A DNA stretch of 16,954 bases from CAZTXD01 sp964617995 (GCA_964617995.1 CAZTXD010000073.1:1-16954), one strand, 5' to 3'. Shown: positions 6,062-13,940, counted from the stretch's first letter. Made by a program: numbers and translations. Notes: generated by a model not told the origin, from the letters alone.

Positions 6062-6778
6062 GTGACGCCCGCACCGCGGCGGGTGCTGCTCAAGCTGTCG
6101 GGGGAGGCGTTCGCCGACCCTGCGGTCGGGTACGGAATCGACCCGGTGACGGTGAAGCGGGTGGCCGACGAGGTCGCCGAGGGCCATGCCGCCGGGGTGG
6201 AGATAGCCATCGTGGTGGGAGGAGGGAACATCTTTCGGGGAGTTTCCCAGGCTGCCAAGGGAATGGATCCCGCCGCGGCCGATTACATGGGCATGCTGGC
6301 GACCGTGATCAACTCCCTGGCCCTGCGCGACGCCCTCGAGAAGTCGGGAGTCGAGACGAGGGTGCAGTCGGCCATAACCATGCAGCAGCTCGCCGAGCCC
6401 TACATACGCCTCAAGGCCATCCGGCATCTGGAGAAAGGCCGGGTGGTGATCTTCGCCGCCGGTACCGGCAACCCGTTCTTCACCACCGACACCACCGCCG
6501 CCCTGCGGGCCGTCGAGGTGGGCGCCCAGGCGCTTCTCAAGGCGTCCAAGGTCGACGGGATCTACGACGCCGACCCCAGCCACAACCCTTCGGCGGTGCG
6601 CCTCACCGAGCTGACCTACCTCGAGTTCCTGTCCCGGGATCTGCGGGTGATGGACTCGACGGCAGTCACCATGTGCAAAGAGCACGACGTTCCGATCGTC
6701 GTGTTCGACATGACCGAGCCGGGCACCATCGTGCAGGCGGTTCTGGGCACCGAGCCCATCGGCACGGTCGTGCATTGA
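6062..6778 (+). CDS. pyrH: UMP kinase
   Basis: This 238-aa amino-acid-kinase-fold protein phosphorylates UMP to UDP in pyrimidine nucleotide synthesis. Key segments are VLLKLSGEAF (8-17), the glycine-rich VVGGGNIFRG (51-60), the effector and UMP-binding DYMGMLATVINSLAL (74-88), and FAAGTGNPFFTTDTTAALRA (131-150), typical of bacterial PyrH. ASKVDGIYDADP (161-172) is also standard. It starts at a GTG one base after the tsf stop, with GAGGG in the end of tsf as a possible ribosome site. It closes the rpsB-tsf-pyrH operon, and frr follows after 107 nt with its own promoter. Bacterial UMP kinases are hexamers controlled by GTP and UTP; this is family knowledge, not read here. Confidence 0.97.
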   Translation: MTPAPRRVLLKLSGEAFADPAVGYGIDPVTVKRVADEVAEGHAAGVEIAIVVGGGNIFRGVSQAAKGMDPAAADYMGMLATVINSLALRDALEKSGVETRVQSAITMQQLAEPYIRLKAIRHLEKGRVVIFAAGTGNPFFTTDTTAALRAVEVGAQALLKASKVDGIYDADPSHNPSAVRLTELTYLEFLSRDLRVMDSTAVTMCKEHDVPIVVFDMTEPGTIVQAVLGTEPIGTVVH

Positions 6779-6824
6779 AGGCGAGCACCATGAGGGGTGT
6801 CATAGCCACTTTCGACGCGCCCTC

Positions 6825-6830
6825 TAAGCT
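6825..6830 (+). promoter_or_regulatory. -10 element (TAAGCT) of the frr operon
   Basis: CCTCTAAGCT lies 55 nt before the frr ATG. A transcription start 5-8 nt downstream would fall at the base of the hairpin at 6835-6871. Confidence 0.45.
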
Positions 6831-6834
6831 AGGG

Positions 6835-6871
6835 GCATCCGCGTAACCCGGGCTCACCGGTTCCCGGATGC
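6835..6871 (+). promoter_or_regulatory. 5'-terminal hairpin in the frr leader, next to the ribosome site
   Basis: GCATCCG (6835-6841) pairs with CGGATGC (6865-6871), with an inner AACCCGG/CCGGTT stem. The strong AGGAGG ribosome site (6875-6880) begins 3 nt after the hairpin and is 5 nt from the ATG. The hairpin would lie at or near the very 5' end of the mRNA, where it could protect the transcript or tune initiation. Confidence 0.45.
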
Positions 6872-6885
6872 TCTAGGAGGCGCCG

Positions 6886-7437
6886 ATGACCGAAGATGTG
6901 CTGGCCGAGGCCGGCCAGAAGATGGACCAGGCGGTCGAGCACGTGATGTCCGAGTTCGCCACCGTCCGCACGGGACGCGCCAACCCTCAGATACTCAACC
7001 GGATCACCGTCGACTATTACGGGCAGTCGACACCGCTGCTCCAGCTCGCGTCCGTTTCGGTCCCGGAGCCTCGATTGCTGGTCGTCTCGCCTTTCGACCC
7101 TTCGACCATCGGTGACATCGAGCGCTCCATCAGCCAGTCTGATCTGGGACTCAACCCCAGCAACGACGGCCAGGTCATCCGGCTCGCCTTTCCTCCTCTC
7201 ACCGAGGAGCGGAGAGACGAGCTCGTGAAGGTGGTACGTCACATGGCCGAGGAGGGGCGGGTCGCGGTGCGCAACATCCGCCGCCACGGTAAGTCCGAGA
7301 TCGAGGCCCTCCATGGAGAGATCTCCGATGACGACATCCGCAGGGCCGAGAAGGAGCTCCAGGACGTGACCGACCGCCACGTGGCCCGGATCGACTCACT
7401 CCTCGAGAACAAGGAAGCGGAGCTCCGAGAGGTGTGA
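6886..7437 (+). CDS. frr: Ribosome recycling factor
   Basis: At 183 aa this has the normal RRF length. It shows the N-terminal helix with TVRTGRANPQILNRITVDYYGQSTPLLQLASVSVPEPR (about residues 26-63), then the domain II loop and the C-terminal three-helix bundle (LTEERRDELVKVVRHMAEEGRVAVRNIRR). With EF-G it splits post-termination ribosomes. The start is fixed by AGGAGG 5 nt upstream. The next gene, cdsA, begins one base after the stop, an arrangement common in actinobacteria and proteobacteria (pyrH-frr-cdsA). Here pyrH is separated by its own intergenic promoter region. Confidence 0.98.
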   Translation: MTEDVLAEAGQKMDQAVEHVMSEFATVRTGRANPQILNRITVDYYGQSTPLLQLASVSVPEPRLLVVSPFDPSTIGDIERSISQSDLGLNPSNDGQVIRLAFPPLTEERRDELVKVVRHMAEEGRVAVRNIRRHGKSEIEALHGEISDDDIRRAEKELQDVTDRHVARIDSLLENKEAELREV

Positions 7438-7438
7438 C

Positions 7439-8617
7439 GTGAGCGAAGAACGCCCCCGGTTCCGGCGTCCCTGGGAGGATCCGGCGGCAGACGAGGATCG
7501 CGCCGGCGAGGGGAGCGAGGCCGAGCCGTCCGCGCCGCCGGACGCGAACTCTGGCGACGTGGACCTTTCCGACTGGGAGGAGATCTCCGGGGACTCCGCC
7601 CACCTCGACTTCTCGCAGGAAAGCTACGTGAACGCCACCACCGAGGAGTACCGCGGTCTGGCGGAGGAGATAGCGAGGCTCAGGGACTCCCAGTTCGAGC
7701 ATCAGGCGGTGGCCGCCACGATGGCCGGCGTCGATTCGGGATTGGTCGGGTTCGAGGACGTTACGGGCCGCCGGGGGGTGAGTGAGGAGGAGGTAGAGGC
7801 GGCCGAGCAGGCCCGGTCGTCGGATCTGGCGCTGCGGGTGGCTTCGGGTCTGGGTCTGGTGGGCCTCCTGGCGGGCAGCCTCTACCTGGGTGGCTGGTGG
7901 TTCACCGCCTTTCTGACCCTCCTGATGCTGGTCGCGCTGGGGGAGTTCTACGCAACGATCCGCAAGGTCGGGTTCGCACCTCTCGCGCTGGTGGGCCTCC
8001 TCGGGGTCATCGCCATGCCGGTACTGACGCACACGTCCAGCGTGTACTCGCTGGCAGGCGTCTCTGTCGCCGCCACCGTCATCGTGGTGCTCGTCTTCTC
8101 CCTGGTGACCCGGCGTTACCCCCTGGAGAACGCATCGATGACCGTGTTCGGCATGGTCTGGGTGGGGCTGTTGGCCTTCGCGGTTCCCATCGGATTGTCG
8201 GCACACCCGGTGGCCTACATCCTCATGGTGGGTGGGACCACGGCGATGGTCGACATCGGTTCCTATTTCGTGGGGCGGGGTTTCGGGCGGCGGGCACTAG
8301 CCCCGATCCTCTCACCCAGCAAGACCGTGGAGGGCTTCATCGGAGGGTTGGTGGCGGCGGTCGTCGCCGTGGCGGTGCTGTCGACCCTGCCGGCCTATGC
8401 CGAGCTGGGGTTCAACGGCTCCATCGTCCTCGGAGTGGTGATAGGGCTCATCGCTCCGGTGGGGGATCTGGCAGAGTCGATGGTGAAGAGATCATTGGGT
8501 GTCAAGGACATGGGGTCGGTCCTTCCCGGTCACGGCGGCATGCTCGATCGCATCGACAGCTTCCTCTTCGCAGTGCCGGCTTCGTTCGTCCTGCTCCACG
8601 TTCTCGACCTCCTCTGA
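7439..8617 (+). CDS. cdsA: Phosphatidate cytidylyltransferase (CDP-DAG synthase) with acidic N-terminal extension
   Basis: The enzyme condenses phosphatidic acid and CTP to CDP-diacylglycerol, the precursor of membrane phospholipids, in the inner membrane. The C-terminal half has several hydrophobic helices between about residues 133 and 390 and the full family signature SMVKRSLGVKDMGSVLPGHGGMLDRID (347-373). LSPSKTVEG (291-299) is also conserved. Unusually, about 128 hydrophilic, mostly acidic residues precede the first membrane helix; they are Pro/Glu/Asp-rich at the start and probably disordered. The total of 392 aa exceeds the usual 260-300. The GTG start one base after frr gives the long form. 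A shorter start is not obvious, and the extension has no internal stop. It is operonic with frr and dxr. Confidence 0.94.
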   Translation: MSEERPRFRRPWEDPAADEDRAGEGSEAEPSAPPDANSGDVDLSDWEEISGDSAHLDFSQESYVNATTEEYRGLAEEIARLRDSQFEHQAVAATMAGVDSGLVGFEDVTGRRGVSEEEVEAAEQARSSDLALRVASGLGLVGLLAGSLYLGGWWFTAFLTLLMLVALGEFYATIRKVGFAPLALVGLLGVIAMPVLTHTSSVYSLAGVSVAATVIVVLVFSLVTRRYPLENASMTVFGMVWVGLLAFAVPIGLSAHPVAYILMVGGTTAMVDIGSYFVGRGFGRRALAPILSPSKTVEGFIGGLVAAVVAVAVLSTLPAYAELGFNGSIVLGVVIGLIAPVGDLAESMVKRSLGVKDMGSVLPGHGGMLDRIDSFLFAVPASFVLLHVLDLL

Positions 8618-8619
8618 GC

Positions 8620-9771
8620 ATGAGGCCCATCGTCGTCCTGGGCGTCACCGGCTCGATCGGACGCCAAACCCTCGAGGTGGCCGATCACCTGGGACAGCCG
8701 CTGGACGCCGTGGCGGCGGGCCGGGTATCGCCGGGTTTGGCGTCGTTGGTTTCCGGCCTCGGTGACGTGGCCGTTGCGGTGGCGGGAGGAGAGGCCGACG
8801 AGGTCCGCCGGTTCGAGCGGGAGACAGGTTGCCGGGTGGAGGTCGGCCGGGAGGCCATAGCCGCCCTGGCGGCGCGGCCCGGGCGGATCGTCGTCAACGG
8901 CATCGTGGGGGCGGCCGGTCTCGAGGCGACGCTGTCCGGGCTGCGGGCCGGCAACCGGGTGGCGCTCGCCAACAAGGAGAGCATGGTGGCGGCGGGCCCG
9001 CTCGTGAACGATGCCCTCGTCAGAGGAAGCGGCGAGCTGATACCGGTCGACTCCGAGCATTCCGCCCTCCACCAGTGCCTGTCGGGCGAGGATCCCGACG
9101 ATGTGAGCCGTCTGATCCTCACCGCCTCCGGGGGGCCTTTCCGGGGCTCGACCCGAGATGAGCTCGTCCGAGTCCGGCCCGACGAGGCTCTGGCCCACCC
9201 CACCTGGGACATGGGTGGACGAATAACGGTGGACTCGGCGACCCTGATGAACAAGGGGCTGGAGGTGATCGAGTGCCACCACCTGTTCGGAGTGTCGTTC
9301 GACGTCATCGACGTGGTCGTGCATCCCCAGTCGATAGTCCATTCCGCCGTCGAGTTCGTCGACGGGGCCCTCAAGGCCCATCTGGGTGCCCCGGATATGC
9401 GGGTGCCGATCCAGTACGCCCTCACCTATCCCGGCCGGGGACCCAATCCGGCCGAGCCGTTCTCGCTGCCGGGCACGCGCCTGGACTTCGAGGAGGTCGA
9501 CCGGGCCACGTTCCCGGCGCTCGACGTCGCCTACGCGGCGGGACGACGTGGCGGGTCTGCCCCTGCGGTGTTGAACGCCGCCGACGAAGTGGCCGTCACG
9601 GCTTTTCTCCGTGGCGACCTGGCGTTCCTGGCCATCAGCGAGGTCGTGGCCGCCACCGTCGAGCGGTTGGCTTCCGAGAAGGCGGAGACACTCGAGGAGA
9701 TACTCGCCGCCGACCGCGAGGCCCGGGTCGTGGCCGCCGAGCTGGCCTCTACCGCTAGAACCCCTGCCTGA
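8620..9771 (+). CDS. dxr: 1-deoxy-D-xylulose 5-phosphate reductoisomerase
   Basis: This 383-aa enzyme converts DXP to MEP with NADPH, the first committed step of the MEP isoprenoid pathway. Visible motifs are the NADPH-binding LGVTGSIGRQT (7-17), ALANKES (115-121), the metal-binding VDSEHSA (143-149, Asp144/Glu146), TASGGPFR (168-175), and HPTWDMGGRITVDSATLMNKGLEVIE (193-218, with Glu215 as a third metal ligand). The start ATG lies 2 nt after the cdsA stop, so the gene is read in the frr-cdsA-dxr operon. In some actinobacteria rlmN sits between cdsA and dxr; it is absent here. The pathway partner ispG lies two genes downstream. Confidence 0.97.
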   Translation: MRPIVVLGVTGSIGRQTLEVADHLGQPLDAVAAGRVSPGLASLVSGLGDVAVAVAGGEADEVRRFERETGCRVEVGREAIAALAARPGRIVVNGIVGAAGLEATLSGLRAGNRVALANKESMVAAGPLVNDALVRGSGELIPVDSEHSALHQCLSGEDPDDVSRLILTASGGPFRGSTRDELVRVRPDEALAHPTWDMGGRITVDSATLMNKGLEVIECHHLFGVSFDVIDVVVHPQSIVHSAVEFVDGALKAHLGAPDMRVPIQYALTYPGRGPNPAEPFSLPGTRLDFEEVDRATFPALDVAYAAGRRGGSAPAVLNAADEVAVTAFLRGDLAFLAISEVVAATVERLASEKAETLEEILAADREARVVAAELASTARTPA

Positions 9772-9772
9772 G

Positions 9773-9778
9773 TAGGTT
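9773..9778 (+). promoter_or_regulatory. Putative leaderless -10 (TAGGTT) for rseP
   Basis: TAGGTT begins 1 nt after the dxr stop and ends 6 nt before the rseP ATG. It could be an internal promoter of the operon. The AGG inside it is the only Shine-Dalgarno-like sequence, so a weak ribosome site is an alternative reading. Confidence 0.35.
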
Positions 9779-9784
9779 GGCGGC

Positions 9785-10894
9785 ATGATCGGAGGCTTCA
9801 TCGCAGTCCTCGCCATCGTGGTGTTCGTCGTAGCCCACGAGGCGGGGCATTTCATCGCCGCCAAGGCGACGGGCATGAAGGCCACCGAGTTCTTCTTCGG
9901 GTTCGGCCCCAGGTTGTGGTCGTTCAAGCGGGGGGAGACCGAGTACGGGATCAAGGCTATTCCCGCGGGCGGCTATGTCCGCATACTGGGGATGAACCCA
10001 TTCGAGGAGATCCCACCCGAGGACGTCGGGCGCACCTACCGGGAGAAGCCGTTCTGGAAGAAGTCGCTCGTGGTCCTGGCGGGGGTGGGGATGAACTTCC
10101 TGCTGGCCTACCTGATGTTCTTCGGCTTGATCATGGCGATCGGCATCACCGAGCCGGAGCCGGTGGTGAATGCCGTCATCGAGGACATCGACGGCCGACC
10201 CACCGCGGCGGCGGCCGCCGGTTTGCTGGAAGGCGACCGGATCGTGGCCGTCGATGGTGTTGGCTATGAGCGGTGGGAGGACGTCTCTGCCGCCTTGGCC
10301 GCGCGGCCCGACACCGAGGTGGACCTTACGATCGTTCGGGGGGGAGAGACCATCGAGGTCACGACCACCCTGGGCAGTCGGACGACGGCCGCCGGTGAGG
10401 AGCCATCGGGGTTCCTGGGCATCGAGGCAGGTCTGACGGAAAGACCCACCGGTGTGTTCGAGGGCCTGGGTCTGGCCGGCCGGGAGGTGTGGGTGAACGT
10501 GGGGCTCACCTTTGAGGTTCTGGGACGCCTCATCCAACCCGAGTCGCTCCTGCGGCTGGCCGGGGTCTTCGTGGGGGAGACCGAGGTTCCCGACGACATC
10601 CGCATCGTCAGCCCGATAGGCGTCGCCAACATCGGGAGCCAGGTGGAGGCGCTGGGCATCGCCCGCTATATCGCGCTCCTCGCCGCCATCAACGTGATCC
10701 TGGCCACGTTCAACGTGGTACCGCTCCTGCCGCTCGACGGAGGCCACTTCGCCGTCGCCCTGTGGCAGAAGGTAACCGGTCGCGAGCCCGATGTTCGGAG
10801 GCTGGTGCCGATAGCCGTGGCGGTGATCGTGTTGTTCGCCTTCCTCGGGATGGCGGCGATCATCCTCGACATCGTCAACCCGATACGGGTGTAG
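9785..10894 (+). CDS. rseP: Site-2 family intramembrane zinc metalloprotease, RseP/Rip1-like
   Basis: The 369-aa membrane protease has the zinc motif HEAGH (18-22) in its first helix and the second motif LLPLDGGH (314-321, Asp318 the third zinc ligand) near the C-terminus. Membrane segments lie at about 2-24, 94-120, 293-314 and 339-364. A single PDZ domain occupies about 125-200 (GLLEGDRIVAVDGVGYERWEDV). Such proteases cut anti-sigma factors or other single-pass proteins inside the membrane after a first cut by another protease. In Mycobacterium the relative is Rip1, also encoded between dxr and ispG. No anti-sigma gene is present in the window, so the substrate is unknown. Translation probably starts at the ATG 13 nt after dxr. 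Confidence 0.95.
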   Translation: MIGGFIAVLAIVVFVVAHEAGHFIAAKATGMKATEFFFGFGPRLWSFKRGETEYGIKAIPAGGYVRILGMNPFEEIPPEDVGRTYREKPFWKKSLVVLAGVGMNFLLAYLMFFGLIMAIGITEPEPVVNAVIEDIDGRPTAAAAAGLLEGDRIVAVDGVGYERWEDVSAALAARPDTEVDLTIVRGGETIEVTTTLGSRTTAAGEEPSGFLGIEAGLTERPTGVFEGLGLAGREVWVNVGLTFEVLGRLIQPESLLRLAGVFVGETEVPDDIRIVSPIGVANIGSQVEALGIARYIALLAAINVILATFNVVPLLPLDGGHFAVALWQKVTGREPDVRRLVPIAVAVIVLFAFLGMAAIILDIVNPIRV

Positions 10895-10913
10895 TCAAGG
10901 CGTCGGATCTCCC

Positions 10914-10919
10914 TACCAT
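10914..10919 (+). promoter_or_regulatory. Putative leaderless -10 (TACCAT) for ispG
   Basis: TACCAT is followed by 8 nt and the GTG at 10928. No ribosome site is present. The hexamer supports the GTG as start over the TTG at 10919, which overlaps the hexamer itself. Confidence 0.5.
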
Positions 10920-10927
10920 TGGCGTCT

Positions 10928-12136
10928 GTGACTCCCCGCAAGAAGACCCGGCAGATAAGGGTCGGTGACGTTCCTGTCGGAGGCGGCGCCGACGTGTCGG
11001 TGCAGTCGATGACCACTACCAAGACGGCCGACGTCGATGGAACCCTGGCTCAGGTCTACGCCCTCCGGGGGGCGGGGGCCGACATCGTACGTATCACCTG
11101 CAACGACGTGGAGGCCGCCCAGGGTCTGGCCGAGATCGTTCCCCGGTCGCCGGTGCCGATCATCGCCGACATCCATTTCCAGTACCGGCTCGCCCTGGCG
11201 GCGATGGAGGCGGGAGTGCAGGGCCTGCGCCTCAATCCCGGGAACATTCGCAAGGAGGACCAGATCAAGACGGTCGCCCGCGAGGCCCGCGATCGCGGAC
11301 TTCCGATCCGTGTGGGGGTCAACGCCGGGTCGCTGGACAAAGACCTCCTGCAGAAACACGGAAGCGCCACGCCCGAGGCGCTCGTCGAGTCGGCGCTCAA
11401 GGAGATCCGCTATCTGGAGGACGTGGACTTCACCGACATCAAGATCTCGGTGAAGCACTCCGATGTCCCGGCGATGGTGGAGTCCTACCGGCTCCTGTCA
11501 GACACCGTGGACCTCCCCCTCCATCTCGGCGTCACCGAAGCCGGGCCGCCGCCGGGAGGGCTCATAAAGTCGGTCGCCGGGATAGCCACCCTGCTCAACG
11601 AGGGGATTGGCGACACGATTCGATTCTCTCTCACGGCCGATCCGATCGAAGAGGCCAAGGCCGGGCGCCAGTTGCTGGAGTATCTCGGGCTGAGGGAGCG
11701 GGCCGGACTCGACCTGATCGCCTGCCCCTCCTGTGGACGGGCCGAGGTCGATGTGATCGAGGTGGCCACGCGAGCCCAGGAGGCCCTCGAGGCGGAGAAG
11801 TTGCCCATTCAGGTGGCCGTGATGGGCTGTGTCGTGAACGGGCCCGGGGAGGCGCGAGAGGCCGACATCGGGATAGCCGCCGGACGCGGACGGGGCCATC
11901 TCTTCATCAAGGGCCAGGTGGTGAGAGTGGTACCCGAAGCTGAGATGGTCGATGCGCTGCTGGAGGAGGCTCGCAAGCTGGTGGAGGAGGGACTCGAGGC
12001 TCGACTCGCCGCCGCCGAGGACAACGCCGAAGACCTGGCCCGGCAGGCCAGGGAGCAGCTGGTCGAGATCCAGGGCGACGCCAACCGCGCGGGTGAGCGC
12101 CGCGCCCGCGTCGCCGAAGTCGCCACCAGCGACTGA
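10928..12136 (+). CDS. ispG: 4-hydroxy-3-methylbut-2-en-1-yl diphosphate synthase with C-terminal extension
   Basis: IspG reduces MEcPP to HMBPP, the penultimate MEP-pathway step, using a [4Fe-4S] cluster. The TIM-barrel part has VSVQSMTTTKTADV (23-36), IIADIHFQYRLAL (78-90), RLNPGNI (101-107) and LGVTEAGPPPGG (200-211). The cluster ligands are Cys266, Cys269 (ACPSCGR) and Cys301 (GCVVNGPGEA, with Glu308). The conserved protein should end near VVPEAEMVDALLEEA (about 348); here some 50 more residues follow, highly charged and alanine-rich, probably a helix or coiled coil. The GTG start is favoured by the family N-terminus and a TACCAT hexamer 8 nt upstream. The stop lies 4 nt before the second REPIN-like palindrome. 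Confidence 0.97.
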   Translation: MTPRKKTRQIRVGDVPVGGGADVSVQSMTTTKTADVDGTLAQVYALRGAGADIVRITCNDVEAAQGLAEIVPRSPVPIIADIHFQYRLALAAMEAGVQGLRLNPGNIRKEDQIKTVAREARDRGLPIRVGVNAGSLDKDLLQKHGSATPEALVESALKEIRYLEDVDFTDIKISVKHSDVPAMVESYRLLSDTVDLPLHLGVTEAGPPPGGLIKSVAGIATLLNEGIGDTIRFSLTADPIEEAKAGRQLLEYLGLRERAGLDLIACPSCGRAEVDVIEVATRAQEALEAEKLPIQVAVMGCVVNGPGEAREADIGIAAGRGRGHLFIKGQVVRVVPEAEMVDALLEEARKLVEEGLEARLAAAEDNAEDLARQAREQLVEIQGDANRAGERRARVAEVATSD

Positions 12137-12140
12137 CCGT

Positions 12141-12196
12141 CCCGTTTTCGCGCAACGAATGCGCGCGGGGGCGCGCCTTCGAGGCGCGAAAACGGG
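12141..12196. repeat. REPIN-like palindrome, copy 2
   Basis: Two 26-nt arms (12141-12166 and 12171-12196) are inverted around GGGG and match at 23 of 26 positions; both outer ends read CCCGTTTTCGCGC inward. Each arm has its own hairpin: CGCGCA-ACGAA-TGCGCG (12149-12165) and CGCGCCT-TCG-AGGCGCG (12172-12188). Two of the three differences between arms (A to C and T to G) restore pairing inside each small hairpin. The element shares its head and stem with the copy at 112-165. It begins 4 nt after ispG and ends just upstream of the proS promoter, so it may also terminate ispG transcripts. Confidence 0.85.
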
Positions 12197-12212
12197 ATGG
12201 GGTGGGTTCCGT

Positions 12213-12218
12213 TACGCT
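12213..12218 (+). promoter_or_regulatory. Putative leaderless -10 (TACGCT) for proS
   Basis: TACGCT is followed by 9 nt (GACGGATCC) and the proS ATG, with no Shine-Dalgarno site. It lies 16 nt downstream of the palindrome, so proS can be transcribed independently of ispG. Confidence 0.5.
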
Positions 12219-12227
12219 GACGGATCC

Positions 12228-13940
12228 ATGCGCTGGTCACGAGCGTTCATCCCCACGCTTCGCGACGCCCCCGCGGGGGCCGAGGCCGTGAGCCACAGGC
12301 TGCTGGTGCGGGGCGGGTTCATCCGGCAGCTCGCGGCCGGTCACTACACGATGCTGCCGCTCGGTCAGCGCACCCGGCTCAAGGTGGAGGCGATCATCCG
12401 TGAGGAGATGAACCGCATCGGCGGGCAAGAAGTCGTGTTCCCCACCCTCCACCCCGCGGAGATCTGGCAGCGTTCGGGTCGCTACGACCTGATGGGGGAG
12501 AACCTCTTCAAGCTCATCGACCGCAAGGGAATCGAGAACGTGCTCGGCATGACCGAGGAGGAGCTGTTCGCCCTGCTCGCCACCGAGCTCACCTCCTACC
12601 GGCAGCTACCCCAGATCTGGTATCAGATGCACACCAAGTTCCGCGACGAGCCCCGACCCAAGTCGGGACTGCTACGTGTCAGGGAGTTCACCATGAAGGA
12701 CTCCTACACCCTCGACCTCGACCGGCCAGGACTCGATCGGGGCTTCGATCTGCATCATGGCGCCTACCTGCGCATCTTCGGGCGCTTGGGGCTCGATGCG
12801 GTGGATGTGGCGGCGTCGTCGGGGGCGATGGGCGGCTCGGAGTCGGTGGAGTTCATGGTACGAAGCGAAGCGGGTGAGGACTGGATCGTCACCTGCTCCA
12901 GCTGCGAATATCGGGCCAACCTCGAGAAGGCCGTTGCCCGCGTGCCGGAGGTGGACGACGGGCAGAGGGGAAAGGCGACGGAGCGGCTGGCGACTCCGGG
13001 CATCCGCACGATCGCGGCGCTGGCCGAGGCCCATCCCGACATCGCAGCTCCAGACCACCAGCTCAAGACCCTGGCCTACGTGATCGACGGGAAGCTCACC
13101 CTGGCCGTTGTCAGGGGCGACCACGGGCTGCAGGAGCAGAAATTGATCGATGCGACCGGAGCGGCGGAGATCCGACCCGCACAACCCGAGGAGGTGAAAG
13201 AAGCGCTCGGCGCCCTTCCCGGTAGCTTGGGAGCGGTGGGAGTGGAGGATCTCACGGTGCTGGTCGACGAGGGGCTGCGTGACCGCTACAACCTGGTCAC
13301 CGGGGCCAACGAAGACGACTGGCATCTCACCAATGTCGATCCCGAACGTGACTTCGGGGCGTTCAGCTGGGCAGACCTACGGGCCGTGACTGAAGGCGAG
13401 CCCTGCATCCGCTGCGGAAGCCCCCTGGAGATGTGGAAGGGAATCGAGGTCGGTCACATATTCAAGCTGGGAACCAAGTTCTCGGTGGCCTTCGATGCCA
13501 ACGTCCAGGACGAGGAAGGTGTCTCCCATCCGATCGTGATGGGCTCTTACGGCATCGGCGTGGAACGGAACATGGCTGCGGTGGTAGAGACGAGCCACGA
13601 CGACCGCGGGATCATCTGGCCCGTGTCGGTAGCACCCTACGAGACGGTGATCACCGTCCTGCGGCCAGACGACGAAACGGCGACGGGAGCCGCCGAGCAG
13701 ATCTATGAGAGCCTGTCGAACGCCGGCGTCGAGGTCATGATCGACGACCGGGCGGAGCGGCCGGGGGTCAAGTTCGCCGACGCGGAGCTGATCGGGATCC
13801 CCTGGCGTATCACCGTCGGACCGCGCGGGGTGGCGGCGGGCACGGTGGAGCTGACAGAGCGAGCGACGATGGAGACGACAGAGCTGGCTCTCTCCGACGT
13901 CGCTGCTCGGGTGGCGGAGCTGGTGTCGGCAGCCCGCTGA
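12228..13940 (+). CDS. proS: Prolyl-tRNA synthetase, bacterial type with editing domain
   Basis: This 570-aa class II synthetase charges tRNA-Pro. The N-terminus MRWSRAFIPTLRDAPAGAEAVSHRLLVRGGFIRQLAAGHYTMLPLG is typical of bacterial ProRS. Motif 2 is TKFRDEPRPKSGLLRVREFTMKDSY (136-160) and motif 3 contains GSYGIGVERN. Between them lies the YbaK-like INS editing domain (about 250-375, including LKTLAYVIDGKLTLAVVRGDHGLQEQKL), which clears Ala-tRNA-Pro. The proline-binding signature normally written THEE reads TEEE here (Thr109, Glu110, Glu111), losing the histidine. Cys-rich segments CSSCEYRANLEKA and CIRCGSPLEMWKGIEVGHIFKLG are normal. The C-terminal anticodon-binding domain is complete. The start ATG follows TACGCT by 9 nt. 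It converges with fdhD. Confidence 0.97.
   Translation: MRWSRAFIPTLRDAPAGAEAVSHRLLVRGGFIRQLAAGHYTMLPLGQRTRLKVEAIIREEMNRIGGQEVVFPTLHPAEIWQRSGRYDLMGENLFKLIDRKGIENVLGMTEEELFALLATELTSYRQLPQIWYQMHTKFRDEPRPKSGLLRVREFTMKDSYTLDLDRPGLDRGFDLHHGAYLRIFGRLGLDAVDVAASSGAMGGSESVEFMVRSEAGEDWIVTCSSCEYRANLEKAVARVPEVDDGQRGKATERLATPGIRTIAALAEAHPDIAAPDHQLKTLAYVIDGKLTLAVVRGDHGLQEQKLIDATGAAEIRPAQPEEVKEALGALPGSLGAVGVEDLTVLVDEGLRDRYNLVTGANEDDWHLTNVDPERDFGAFSWADLRAVTEGEPCIRCGSPLEMWKGIEVGHIFKLGTKFSVAFDANVQDEEGVSHPIVMGSYGIGVERNMAAVVETSHDDRGIIWPVSVAPYETVITVLRPDDETATGAAEQIYESLSNAGVEVMIDDRAERPGVKFADAELIGIPWRITVGPRGVAAGTVELTERATMETTELALSDVAARVAELVSAAR

Noticed and set aside
8530..9954. 474-aa minus-strand open frame across dxr and rseP
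   Set aside because: It is antisense to two certain genes and crosses their junction; the composition is typical of a shadow frame.
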